From contig NZ_MOLY01000042.1 in assembly GCF_001956315.1 (NCBI RefSeq), positions 124,001 through 188,000 of the forward strand: a stretch of 64,000 nt of DNA, written 5' to 3'. This document shows, in pieces, positions 47,708-56,037 of the stretch. Position numbers and translations under genes: made by a program. Under the pieces are notes generated by a model that had not been told where the DNA came from, did not search any database, and saw nothing but the letters and a program-made list of their open reading frames with translations. Source of the stretch: Sphingomonas montana (GTDB lineage Bacteria; Pseudomonadota; Alphaproteobacteria; Sphingomonadales; Sphingomonadaceae). Position 1 is the stretch's first letter. Each line of letters begins with the position of its first letter.

Positions 47708-48702
47708 CGTGTGAGTGCCACGAGCAAGGCGGCCTGGAACGTCGCCGGGTCCTCGACCTGCGGGCTGTGGCCGAGCGCGTCGAACTTCACCAGGCGGGCA
47801 CCGGGGATGCGGCGGGTGGCCATCTCGGCCAGCGCGGGAATGGCTGGGATCGACGCGCGGATCGCGGCGGGGGCGCGGGCGCGGCCGAAGGCGGTCGTGT
47901 CGCGCATGCCGATCATCAGCGTGGTGGGGACGCGGAGCCGGTCCAGTTCGTAGGCGATCGGCTGCGTCTGGATCATGTCGCTGGTGCGCGCCTGTGCGTT
48001 GGCGACGATGGCGCGGCCGGGGCCGGCGGACATGCCGGCGGACATCGCGACCCACTTGTCATATTCGGGACGCCAGGTGCCGTGATAATAGTTGGCCAGT
48101 TGGTAACCCTTGATGCTGGCCGCACTGCTCTTGTTTTCCTCGGCGATAAGCTGGGTCAGCATGGCGGGGGGCACGCCCTGCGCGACACGGTCGGCGAGGC
48201 CGAGCGGGTTGACGAGGACAAGCCGGTCGACGCGGTCCGGGTGGAGCAGCGCGAACCGGACGGCGAGCATGCCGCCCATCGAGTGGCCGACGACATCGAC
48301 CTTTTTCAGGCCGCGGTCGGCGAGGAGCGCGTCGGTGAGGCCGGCGAGGGTTGCGAAGCTGTACTGGAAGCCCGCCGGCTTGGACGATTTGCAGAAGCCG
48401 ATCTGGTCCGGCGCGATGACGCGGTAGCCCTTTGCCGCAAGCGTATCCGCAGTGGTGCCCCAGGTGGCGGCGCAGAAGTTCTTGCCGTGGAGGAGGAGCA
48501 CGGTGCGGCCGTTGGCAGGCGCGGTAGGGGCGATGTCCATATAGGCCATCGCCACGGGCTCGCCCTGCGGCGTGGCCGTGAAGCGCTTGACCGGGTGGGG
48601 GTAGGCGAACCGTTCCAGGTTGGGGCCAAGGTCTGGGGTGGCGGGCGCGGCGGCGGGGGCCGCGGCGGCGAGCGCGGCGGTGGCGAGCAGGGTGGAGAGC
48701 AT
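47704..48702 (-). CDS. Exported alpha/beta hydrolase
   Basis: 332 residues from the ATG at 48700-48702. LSTLLATAALAAAAPAAAPA is a signal sequence. VLLLHGKNFCAATWG is the oxyanion loop, VVGHSMGGMLAVRFA the nucleophile elbow with Ser, and a late GARLVKFDALGHSP the catalytic His; the Asp is probably in MIGMRDTTAFGRA. Function could be a periplasmic esterase or peptidase. Its stop overlaps the GH15 start by 4 nt. Confidence 0.88.
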   Translation of the reverse strand: MLSTLLATAALAAAAPAAAPATPDLGPNLERFAYPHPVKRFTATPQGEPVAMAYMDIAPTAPANGRTVLLLHGKNFCAATWGTTADTLAAKGYRVIAPDQIGFCKSSKPAGFQYSFATLAGLTDALLADRGLKKVDVVGHSMGGMLAVRFALLHPDRVDRLVLVNPLGLADRVAQGVPPAMLTQLIAEENKSSAASIKGYQLANYYHGTWRPEYDKWVAMSAGMSAGPGRAIVANAQARTSDMIQTQPIAYELDRLRVPTTLMIGMRDTTAFGRARAPAAIRASIPAIPALAEMATRRIPGARLVKFDALGHSPQVEDPATFQAALLVALTR

Positions 48703-48807
48703 GCGGGGGTAACGGGCGAGGGGAGATGTTTCTCCCTGAGGGTTTGGTGCCAAGAATGGTGGGACTTTAGCCCTCCACCCACCGGGGGGAGGGGGAAGGT
48801 AGAACCC

Positions 48808-51216
48808 TTAATCCAACCGCATTGCCTCCGCGGCCAGCGCTTCGGCTTCGATCAGGAGGTCGTCTTCGCCGTCCGATTGCAGCACGCGTTCGCGGCCGAT
48901 CAGGACCAGCACGGGGACGGCGAGTGGGGAGACGCGGTCGAGATCGACGTGGAGCATGGTGCCGGCGGCGCGGTCGAGGAGGAGGGCGAGGCGGCCGACG
49001 TCGGTCATGCGGGCGCGGGCGTCTTCCCAGGCGGCCTCGAGCAGGAGATGCGACGGTTCGTAGCGGCGCAGCACGTCGTAGATGAGGTCTGTCGAGAAGG
49101 TGACCTGCTTGCCGGTCTTGCGCTTGCCGGGATGCTGGCGTTCGACGAGGCCGCCGATCACCGCGACTTCGCGGAATGCGCGTTTCAGGAGCGCGGACTG
49201 CTGCACCCAGTCGACGAACTCGTCCTCCAGAATGTCGGCGGAGAACAGGCTGGCCGGGTCGGTGACCGGCATCGAACTGAACGTCGCGAGCGCATAGTCG
49301 TTCGACACGAAACCGATCGGTTTCAGGCCCTGCGCCTCCATCCGTTTCGTGATGAGCATGCCGAGCGACTGATGCGCGTTCCAGCCTTCGAAGCTGTAGG
49401 CGACCATGTAGTAGCGCCCGTCGCGCGGGAAGGTTTCGACCAGCAGCTGCGACGGATCGGGAAGCTGCGAGCGGGCCTGCTGGATCTGGAGCCAGTCGCG
49501 GACGTCGTCGGGGAAGCGGTGCCATTCGGCCGGTTCGTGCAGGAAATGGCGGACGCGCGCGGCCAGGTTGGTCGACAGCGGCATCCGCGACCCGCCATAT
49601 TTCGGGATGCGCGCGGGCTTCGACGTGGCGCGGACGAGCAGGTCCTCGGTGTCGATCTTGTCCACCTCCAGCGACATGCCGGCGAAGAAGAAGGTATCGC
49701 CTTTGGTCAGAGAGGAGGCGAACCCTTCCTCGACCTTGCCGAGACTGCGGCCGTTCTTGAAGCGGACGTTGAGCATCGTCGCCTCGACGATGATGCCGGC
49801 GTTCAGGCGGTGCTGCGCGATGAAGCGCGGGTGGGTGATGTGCCACAGGCCGTCGGGGTGGAGCGTCAGCCGCTTGAAGCGGTCATACGCCTTCAGCGCA
49901 TAGCCACCCGATTCGATGAAGCCGAGCACGCGGTCGAACGTGTCGCGTGTCAGCGCCGCATAGGGCGCGCTGGTGCGCAGTTCGGCGAACAGATTGTCGG
50001 CTGCGAAGGGCGCGGCGCAGGCGCAGGCGGTGATATGCTGGGCCAGCACGTCGAGCGCGCCGCGGCGGAAGATGTCGGGGTCGAGCTCGCCGGCCTCCAC
50101 CGCGTCGAGGGCGGCGCGCGCCTCGAGATACTCGAAGCGGTTGCCGGGGACGACGATGGCCTTGGAGGGCTCGTCGAGCCGGTGGTTGGCGCGGCCGATC
50201 CGCTGCGTCAGGCGCGACGAGCCCTTGGGGGCGCCCATCTGGATGACGAGATCCACATCGCCCCAGTCGACGCCGAGATCGAGGCTGGCGGTGGCGACGA
50301 GACCGCGGAGCTTGCCGTCGGCCATCGCCTGTTCGACCTTGCGGCGCGCCTCACGACTGAGCGAGCCGTGGTGGACGCCGATCGGCAGCTGGTTCTCGTT
50401 CTCGTGCCAAAGGTCCTGGAAGATGAGTTCGGCGAGGCTGCGCGTGTTGCAGAACACGATGGTGGTGCGGTGCGCCTCGATCGCAGCCATGACCTGCTTC
50501 GCGGCATAGCGGCCGGAGTGGCCGGACCAGGGGATGCGATCGTGCGGTAGCAGGATGTCGATCGTGGCGGGCGCGCCGGGGGCGCCCTGGACAAGTGCCA
50601 CGGAGTCGATGTCGCCGTCGGGCGTCAGCCAGCCGCGATAGCCGTCCGGATCGTCGACGGTGGCGGAGAGTGCCACGCGGCGGAGCGTGGGGCTGAGTTT
50701 CTGCAGGCGCGCCATGCAGAGCGAGAGCAGGTCGCCGCGCTTGCCGGTGGCGAAGGCATGGACCTCGTCGATCACGATGGTGCGGAGCGTGCCGAACATG
50801 GTGGGCGCATCGGGGTAGCTGAGCAGCAGGCTGAGCGATTCAGGGGTGGTCAGCAGCATCTGCGGCGGGCGGGTGCGCTGGCGCAGCTTGCGGTCGGACG
50901 GGGTGTCGCCGGTGCGCGTTTCGACGCGGATCGGCAGGCCCATCTCGGCGATCGGATCGAGCAGGTTGCGCTGCACGTCGACCGCGAGCGCCTTCAGCGG
51001 TGAGACGTAAAGCGTGTGGAGCGCGTTGATCGGCTCCTCGATCAGCTCGACTAGGCTGGGCAGGAAGCCGGCGAGCGTCTTGCCCGCGCCGGTCGGGGCG
51101 ACGAGCAGTGCGGATCGCCCTTCGCGGGCGGCGGCGAGCATTTCGAGCTGGTGCCGGCGGGGCGACCAGCCCTTGTCCGCGAACCAGGTGGCGAGGGGGG
51201 CGGGGAGGGTGGTCAC
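48808..51216 (-). CDS. Ligase-associated DNA damage response DEXH box helicase (Lhr-like)
   Basis: 802 residues from a GTG at 51214-51216. APTGAGKTLAGFLPSL is Walker A, IVIDEVHAFATG the DEVH box, ALSATVDDP motif III and QRIGRANHRLDEP motif VI; a C-terminal Lhr-type winged-helix and cap region with KYGGSRMPLSTNLAARV follows. These helicases are encoded with an ATP-dependent DNA ligase, a beta-lactamase-fold exonuclease and a phosphoesterase. Here only the exonuclease is close (51869), divergent; the ligase is not in the window. Confidence 0.93.
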   Translation of the reverse strand: MTTLPAPLATWFADKGWSPRRHQLEMLAAAREGRSALLVAPTGAGKTLAGFLPSLVELIEEPINALHTLYVSPLKALAVDVQRNLLDPIAEMGLPIRVETRTGDTPSDRKLRQRTRPPQMLLTTPESLSLLLSYPDAPTMFGTLRTIVIDEVHAFATGKRGDLLSLCMARLQKLSPTLRRVALSATVDDPDGYRGWLTPDGDIDSVALVQGAPGAPATIDILLPHDRIPWSGHSGRYAAKQVMAAIEAHRTTIVFCNTRSLAELIFQDLWHENENQLPIGVHHGSLSREARRKVEQAMADGKLRGLVATASLDLGVDWGDVDLVIQMGAPKGSSRLTQRIGRANHRLDEPSKAIVVPGNRFEYLEARAALDAVEAGELDPDIFRRGALDVLAQHITACACAAPFAADNLFAELRTSAPYAALTRDTFDRVLGFIESGGYALKAYDRFKRLTLHPDGLWHITHPRFIAQHRLNAGIIVEATMLNVRFKNGRSLGKVEEGFASSLTKGDTFFFAGMSLEVDKIDTEDLLVRATSKPARIPKYGGSRMPLSTNLAARVRHFLHEPAEWHRFPDDVRDWLQIQQARSQLPDPSQLLVETFPRDGRYYMVAYSFEGWNAHQSLGMLITKRMEAQGLKPIGFVSNDYALATFSSMPVTDPASLFSADILEDEFVDWVQQSALLKRAFREVAVIGGLVERQHPGKRKTGKQVTFSTDLIYDVLRRYEPSHLLLEAAWEDARARMTDVGRLALLLDRAAGTMLHVDLDRVSPLAVPVLVLIGRERVLQSDGEDDLLIEAEALAAEAMRLD

Positions 51217-51301
51217 CCGGGCCAGATAGGGTGGGGTGGGGGGAAATGCTTCATGCCGTCCTATTCGCACTCGCCGGGTGCAATTGCGCTGCCCGCTCCA
51301 C

Positions 51302-51394
51302 CGTCATCCTGACGGAAGTCAGGATCCATTATCACGACGGTCATGGCAGTCCCCGGCGGAGTGATAATGGATCCCAGCGTCCGCCGGGATGACG
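51302..51394. repeat. Long imperfect palindrome, type C
   Basis: Arms of 34 nt at 51302-51335 and 51361-51394 match in about 28 positions, sharing GGATCCATTATCAC inner ends. Related elements occur at 53064-53149, 58126-58213 and 63221-63299. It occupies most of the spacer beside the helicase gene. Confidence 0.88.
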
Positions 51395-51442
51395 GGGGAA
51401 CGGTTTGCGGCTGACGGGCTGGACTGCGCCTGCCGTGGACGT

Positions 51443-51544
51443 TCACCCCTCGCCCCGGTCGCGGCGGCGGACGATGGACCAGAGCATGAGCATGCCGATG
51501 CAGAACGGGATGATGATCGATGCAGCGATGGCGAGATTGCTCAT
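51443..51544 (-). CDS. Tiny membrane protein, paralogue of its upstream neighbour
   Basis: 33 residues. The start ATG overlaps the stop of the 73-residue gene (ATGA), which supports translation. The N-terminal 24 residues are hydrophobic (AIAASIIIPFCIGMLMLWS) and the tail is IVRRRDRGEG. The pattern (I)xxP...G..MLWS(I/L)(V/L)R(R/N)R is shared with the upstream protein. No known family; possibly a small subunit or regulator. Confidence 0.55.
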   Translation of the reverse strand: MSNLAIAASIIIPFCIGMLMLWSIVRRRDRGEG

Positions 51545-51762
51545 GGGCGCGTGCCTCCCGCGGGCGGGTCGAGCGGGGTCGTGTCGACGGCGCGGTCGCG
51601 GTGCGCGATGCGGTCTTCCTCGACGTACAGGTCATGCGTTGCGCGTTCGGTCTCGGCTTTTTTTGCACGGCTTTGCTGGCGGTTACGGAGCAGCGACCAG
51701 AGCATGACCGCGCCGAGCAGGACGGGGCCGAGGATTGTGATCGCGATCCAGAGTTTGCCCAT
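51541..51762 (-). CDS. Small membrane protein of unknown function
   Basis: 73 residues. AAGGA lies ten bases before the ATG at 51760-51762. One hydrophobic segment (LWIAITILGPVLLGAVMLWS) is followed by LLRNRQQSRAKKAE and an acidic/basic tail, then a Pro-rich end. It and the 33-residue gene downstream are homologous in the membrane segment. They lie between the divergent helicase and exonuclease genes. Confidence 0.6.
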   Translation of the reverse strand: MGKLWIAITILGPVLLGAVMLWSLLRNRQQSRAKKAETERATHDLYVEEDRIAHRDRAVDTTPLDPPAGGTRP

Positions 51763-51868
51763 GCGGTGCGTTCCTTCTGACGGGGAGTTTCTCAGCCGAC
51801 CAACGCGGGGTCGTGCAAATCGTGCCGCGTGGCATGGCGGGCAGGTACGGAGGCCCCATATCGGACGA

Positions 51869-52867
51869 ATGGCACGTCTGGCATCCTGGGTCGAACCGCA
51901 TCCGACCGGCATCTACATCCCCGCTGCGGACGCGTGGATCGACCCGTCCGAGCCTGTGCCGCGGGCCTGGGTGACGCATGGCCATGCGGATCACGCGCGC
52001 GGCGGACATGGCGCGGTGCTGGCGACGCCGGAGACGCTGGCGATCATGGACGTGCGCTATGGCCCGCAGAACGGCCAGCCGATCGGTTACGGCGAGAGCG
52101 TGACGGTGAACGGCGTTTCGGTGCGTTATGTGCCGGCCGGGCATGTGCTGGGGTCGGCGCAGATCGTGATGGAGTATCAGGGCGAGCGGGTGGTGGTGTC
52201 GGGCGACTACAAGCGCCGGCCGGACCCGACCTGCGCACGGTTCGAGCCGGTGCCGTGCGACGTGTTCGTGACCGAGGCGACGTTCGGGTTGCCGGTGTTC
52301 CGCCACCCCGATACGGGCGCGGAGATCGACAAGCTGCTTCACGCGCTGCACGCCAATCCGGAACGGTGCGTGCTGGTCGGCGCCTATGCGCTGGGCAAGG
52401 CGCAGCGCGTGATCCGCGAGGCGCGCGACCGCGGGCATCACGCGCCGATCTTCATCCATGGGGCCATGCAGAAGCTATGCGACCTGTATGTGGCGCACGG
52501 GATCGACCTGGGCGAACTGGTGCCGGCGGCGGGGTTGAAGGCGGCGGACATGAAGGGCGCGATCGTGGTCGCGCCGCCGGGGGCGATGAACGACCGCTGG
52601 TCGCGGCGGCTGCCCGATCCGATCACCGCGATGGCGTCCGGCTGGATGCGGGTGCGCGGGCGTGCGCGGCAGAAGAATGTTGAGCTGCCGCTTATTCTGT
52701 CGGACCATGCGGATTGGGACGAACTGACGAGCACGCTGACCGAGATCGCGCCGAGCGAGGTGTGGGTGACGCATGGACGCGAGGATGCGCTGGTTCACTG
52801 GTGCATGACGCGGCAGATCAAGGCGAAGGCGCTGGATCTGGTGGGGTACGAGGATGAGGATGATTGA
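51869..52867 (+). CDS. Ligase-associated DNA damage response exonuclease (beta-lactamase fold)
   Basis: 332 residues. VTHGHADHARGGH (His37, His39, Asp41, His42) is the metal-binding motif of metallo-beta-lactamase nucleases; YVPAGHVLGSAQIVME and SGDYKRRPDPT supply further ligands, and LILSDHADWDEL is the beta-CASP-region motif. The family works with the DEXH helicase and an ATP-dependent ligase in DNA repair. The start ATG at 51869 is clear. Confidence 0.93.
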   Translation: MARLASWVEPHPTGIYIPAADAWIDPSEPVPRAWVTHGHADHARGGHGAVLATPETLAIMDVRYGPQNGQPIGYGESVTVNGVSVRYVPAGHVLGSAQIVMEYQGERVVVSGDYKRRPDPTCARFEPVPCDVFVTEATFGLPVFRHPDTGAEIDKLLHALHANPERCVLVGAYALGKAQRVIREARDRGHHAPIFIHGAMQKLCDLYVAHGIDLGELVPAAGLKAADMKGAIVVAPPGAMNDRWSRRLPDPITAMASGWMRVRGRARQKNVELPLILSDHADWDELTSTLTEIAPSEVWVTHGREDALVHWCMTRQIKAKALDLVGYEDEDD

Positions 52868-52931
52868 GGCCGGGGGGGTGGCGCTTGATTTGGCCTTCGG
52901 TCTGACGTCGGCGTTGCCCCCACCCCAACCC

Positions 52932-53017
52932 AGTTTCATTGTCCAGCAGGTAAAACATGCCCCCGGCATGTTTTAGGGAGTGCCAGTGGCACTCCCGGCC
53001 TGCTGGGCAATGAAACT
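52932..53017. repeat. Three-way-junction palindrome (cloverleaf-like)
   Basis: Outer arms of 19 nt, AGTTTCATTGTCCAGCAGG at 52932-52950 and its inverse at 52999-53017, pair fully with one G-T wobble. Inside are two hairpins: TAAAACATGCC (52951-52961) with GGCATGTTTTA (52965-52975), and GGGAGTGCC (52976-52984) with GGCACTCCC (52988-52996). Every arm is perfect. No gene or tRNA-like conserved bases are present. The 52868-53273 gap also holds a type C repeat at 53064 and the glnA terminator. Confidence 0.9.
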
Positions 53018-53063
53018 CCTGAAGGAGAGGGGCTAAGGCTTCTCGCTGCCGATGTTCCCGCGT

Positions 53064-53149
53064 CGTCATCCCGGCGGAGGCCGGGATCTTCCTTGGGCTG
53101 GGGGTGGGCGCTTTACCGGAGGGAGATCCCGGCTTTCACCGGGATGGCG
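53064..53149. repeat. Palindromic repeat, type C related
   Basis: CGTCATCCCGGCGGAGGCCG at 53064 and GATCCCGGCTTTCACCGGGA ending at 53145 form an imperfect palindrome with a GC-rich core, similar to the elements at 51302 and 63221. Confidence 0.8.
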
Positions 53150-53210
53150 GTTTGGGGTGGGGCTTGTTCGATGCTTCTGCTCCCTCCACCCATCGGGGGG
53201 AGGGCTCCAG

Positions 53211-53245
53211 AAAGAGAAACGCCCCCGGCCTTGCGGTCGGGGGCG
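53211..53245 (-). terminator. Terminator of glnA
   Basis: On the minus strand CGCCCCCGACC pairs with GGCCGGGGGCG across a 4-nt loop and is followed by TTTCTCTTT. The stem is 11 bp with one mismatch. Confidence 0.88.
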
Positions 53246-53273
53246 TACGTCTTCCGGGACGTGATCGGTAAGT

Positions 53274-54686
53274 TCAGGCCGAGTAGTACATGTCGAATTC
53301 GACCGGGCTGGGGGTCATTTCCCAGCGGGTGACCTCGTGGAACTTCAGTTCGATGTAGCTGTCGATCTGCTCGTCGGTGAAGACGCCGCCCTTGGTGAGG
53401 AAGGCGCGGTTCTTGTCGAGCGTTTCGAGGGCTTCGCGGAGCGAGGCGCAGACGGTCGGGACCTGGGCGAGTTCTGCCGGCGGCAGGTCATACAGGTTCT
53501 TGTCCATCGCCTCACCTGGGTGGATCTTGTTCTCGATCCCGTCGAGGCCGGCCATCAGCAGCGCGGCGTAGCAGAGATAGGGGTTGGCGGTCGCATCCGG
53601 GAAGCGGACCTCGACGCGCTTGGACTTGGCGCCGGTGCCGTAGGGGATGCGGCATGAGGCCGAGCGGTTGCGCGCGGAATAGGCGAGCAGCACGGGCGCC
53701 TCGTAGCCCGGGACCAGCCGCTTGTAGCTGTTGGTCGACGGGTTGGTGAAGGCGTTGAGCGCCTTGGCGTGCTTGATGATGCCACCGATGAAGTAGAGCG
53801 CCAGATCGGAAAGGCCGGCATAGCCATTGCCGGCGAACAGCGGCGTGCCCTTGTCCCAGATCGACAGATGGGTGTGCATGCCCGATCCGTTGTCTTCCTT
53901 GATCGGCTTCGGCATGAACGTCGCGGTCTTGCCGTAAGCCTGCGCGACCTGGTGGACGACATACTTGTAGACCTGCATGCGGTCGGCCGTCTGGGTCAGC
54001 GTGCCATAGGTGAGGCCGAGTTCATGCTGCGCGGCGGCGACCTCGTGATGGTGCTTGTCCATCGGCAGGCCCATTTCGAGCATGGTCGAGACCATTTCGC
54101 CGCGGATGTCGACGGCGCTGTCGACCGGCGCGACCGGGAAATAGCCGCCCTTGGCGCGCGGACGGTGCGCCATGTTGCCGCCCTCATATTCGCGGCCCGT
54201 GTTGGTCGGCAGTTCGATGTCGTCGATCTTATAGTAGGACGTCGCGTAGCTCGTTTCGAAGCGCACGTCGTCGAACAGGAAGAATTCGGCCTCGGGGCCG
54301 ATATAGACCGTGTCGCCGATGCCGAGCGAGGCGGTGTAGGCCTCGGCCCGCTTGGCGCAGGAGCGCGGATCGCGTTCGTAGAGCGCGCCCGAGACCGGGT
54401 CGACGATGTCGCAGATCAGGATGAGCATCGGGGTGGCCGAGAAAGGATCGATGTAGATCGCGTCCAGATCCGGCTTCAGGATCATGTCGGATTCGTTGAT
54501 CGCCTTCCAGCCCTCGATCGAGGAACCGTCGAACATGAAGCCGTCGTTCAGTTCGTCGTCGGTGACGACGTTCTGGCACATGGTCAGATGCTGCCACTTG
54601 CCCTTGGGATCGGTAAAGCGGAGGTCGACCCACTCGATCTCCTGATCCTTGATCATCTTCAGAACGTCGGATGCCGTATTGGCCAT
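53274..54686 (-). CDS. glnA: Glutamine synthetase, type I
   Basis: 470 residues, usual for bacterial GlnA. The start ATG at 54684-54686 was chosen because [23 protein letters not shown] is the family start. [34 protein letters not shown] and [13 protein letters not shown] mark the ammonia, glutamate and ATP sites; the adenylylation Tyr is in NLYDLPPAE near residue 399. It assimilates ammonia in the cytoplasm and is controlled by PII and adenylylation. It is second in the glnB-glnA operon, 66 nt after glnB. Confidence 0.97.
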   Translation of the reverse strand: MANTASDVLKMIKDQEIEWVDLRFTDPKGKWQHLTMCQNVVTDDELNDGFMFDGSSIEGWKAINESDMILKPDLDAIYIDPFSATPMLILICDIVDPVSGALYERDPRSCAKRAEAYTASLGIGDTVYIGPEAEFFLFDDVRFETSYATSYYKIDDIELPTNTGREYEGGNMAHRPRAKGGYFPVAPVDSAVDIRGEMVSTMLEMGLPMDKHHHEVAAAQHELGLTYGTLTQTADRMQVYKYVVHQVAQAYGKTATFMPKPIKEDNGSGMHTHLSIWDKGTPLFAGNGYAGLSDLALYFIGGIIKHAKALNAFTNPSTNSYKRLVPGYEAPVLLAYSARNRSASCRIPYGTGAKSKRVEVRFPDATANPYLCYAALLMAGLDGIENKIHPGEAMDKNLYDLPPAELAQVPTVCASLREALETLDKNRAFLTKGGVFTDEQIDSYIELKFHEVTRWEMTPSPVEFDMYYSA

Positions 54687-54752
54687 GTGCTGCTTTCCTC
54701 GCTCGTATAGCTTCCGCACGGACCGTAGCGGTGCCGTGCGTATCTCGTAAAT

Positions 54753-55103
<351 letters not shown>

Positions 55104-55125
55104 CTAGAACGCGAACCCGCGTCCC

Positions 55126-55142
55126 TTCACATATCGTGCCAG
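55126..55142 (-). promoter_or_regulatory. Possible sigma-54-type promoter of glnBA
   Basis: On the minus strand CTGGCACG (55135-55142) is a perfect -24 element, but the -12 part reads TGTGA instead of TTGCA. It lies about 35 nt before the glnB start, a sensible distance. Tentative. Confidence 0.25.
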
Positions 55143-55272
55143 CCGCAAGACCCTTGCGTTTCGCGGGCCCAGCCTAGCCGAACAGGCCGAGGAGTGCCAC
55201 AAAAGCAGGCAGGTCAGGACCAGTTGCCGATAATTTGGGCAACCCGCGACGGGCCACGCGTTACCTGCCATC

Positions 55273-55977
55273 ATGAACGAACATCCGCCCGAGTGGCTCC
55301 ATCCGCCCGACCTGAAGCGTGCGACCGCCATCCAGCGCGCGATCGCCGATGCGGTGGAGCTGGCGGACCGCATCGGGCCGGTCGTGCGGGTGGCCGGCGC
55401 GGACACATCGATGAAGTGGCGCGACAGCCGGGGGCCGATCCATGCCGCCATCGCGTGCGACGACGGGACGGTTGGCCAAGCGACGCGAATCCCGCCCTTT
55501 CCCTATGTGCCGGGGTATCTGGGGTTTCGCGAATGTCCGGCGCTGGTCGCGGCGTGGGAGACGCTGGTGGTCAAGCCGGACCTGGTGCTGATGGACGGGC
55601 AGGGGCGGTCCCACCCGCGGCGGTGCGGTGTGGCGTGCCAATTGGGGGTGCTGCTGGACGTGCCGGTGATCGGGGTGGCCAAGTCGTTGCTGTGCGGCGT
55701 CGTGGACGGGGTGCTGGGCGCGGATGCCGGATCGACCGCGCCGCTGGTGGACCGGGGCGAGGTGGTGGCGATGGCGGTGCGGCTGCGCGCGCAGGCGGCA
55801 CCGGTCTATGTCAGCATCGGGCACCGCGTGACGCTGGACACCGCGGTCGACTGGGTCCGGCGCCTGTCGGACGGTCGCCGCGTGCCGCCCCCGGTGCGGG
55901 GGGCGCACGAGGCCGCCAATGCGGTGCGGATCGCGCATGGCTTGGCCATGGAGGCCGAAAACGTGGACATTTTGTGA
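55273..55977 (+). CDS. nfi: Endonuclease V (deoxyinosine 3' endonuclease)
   Basis: 234 residues. VAGADTSMKW (Asp43), PYVPGYLGFRECP (the wedge motif, Glu86) and LMDGQGRSHPRRCGVACQLG (Asp107) match the catalytic set of endonuclease V, which nicks DNA or RNA near deoxyinosine. The C-terminal His of VRGAHEAAN is present. The ATG at 55273 is clear. It is divergent from glnB and stands 60 nt before dxs, with no clear terminator between them. Confidence 0.93.
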   Translation: MNEHPPEWLHPPDLKRATAIQRAIADAVELADRIGPVVRVAGADTSMKWRDSRGPIHAAIACDDGTVGQATRIPPFPYVPGYLGFRECPALVAAWETLVVKPDLVLMDGQGRSHPRRCGVACQLGVLLDVPVIGVAKSLLCGVVDGVLGADAGSTAPLVDRGEVVAMAVRLRAQAAPVYVSIGHRVTLDTAVDWVRRLSDGRRVPPPVRGAHEAANAVRIAHGLAMEAENVDIL

Positions 55978-56037
55978 CGGTTTCCCCCGCCCGCATGATG
56001 CGTTAGGGTGGGACGCAGAAGAGGAAATCCGCGTTCC

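Noticed and set aside
47767-50550. Very long open frame (over 900 codons) on the plus strand
   Set aside because: It is the antisense shadow of the GH15, hydrolase and helicase genes; the translation is Arg/Gly/Ala/Asp-rich and has no domain. High GC makes long antisense frames common here.
52932-53017. tRNA gene from the cloverleaf-like fold
   Set aside because: Lacks the tRNA invariant bases (T-loop GTTCRA, anticodon arm) and has two, not three, inner arms.
55180-55200. TGGCAC-like sequence on the minus strand as a sigma-54 promoter
   Set aside because: The GC of the -12 element is one base out of register and the site is far from glnB.
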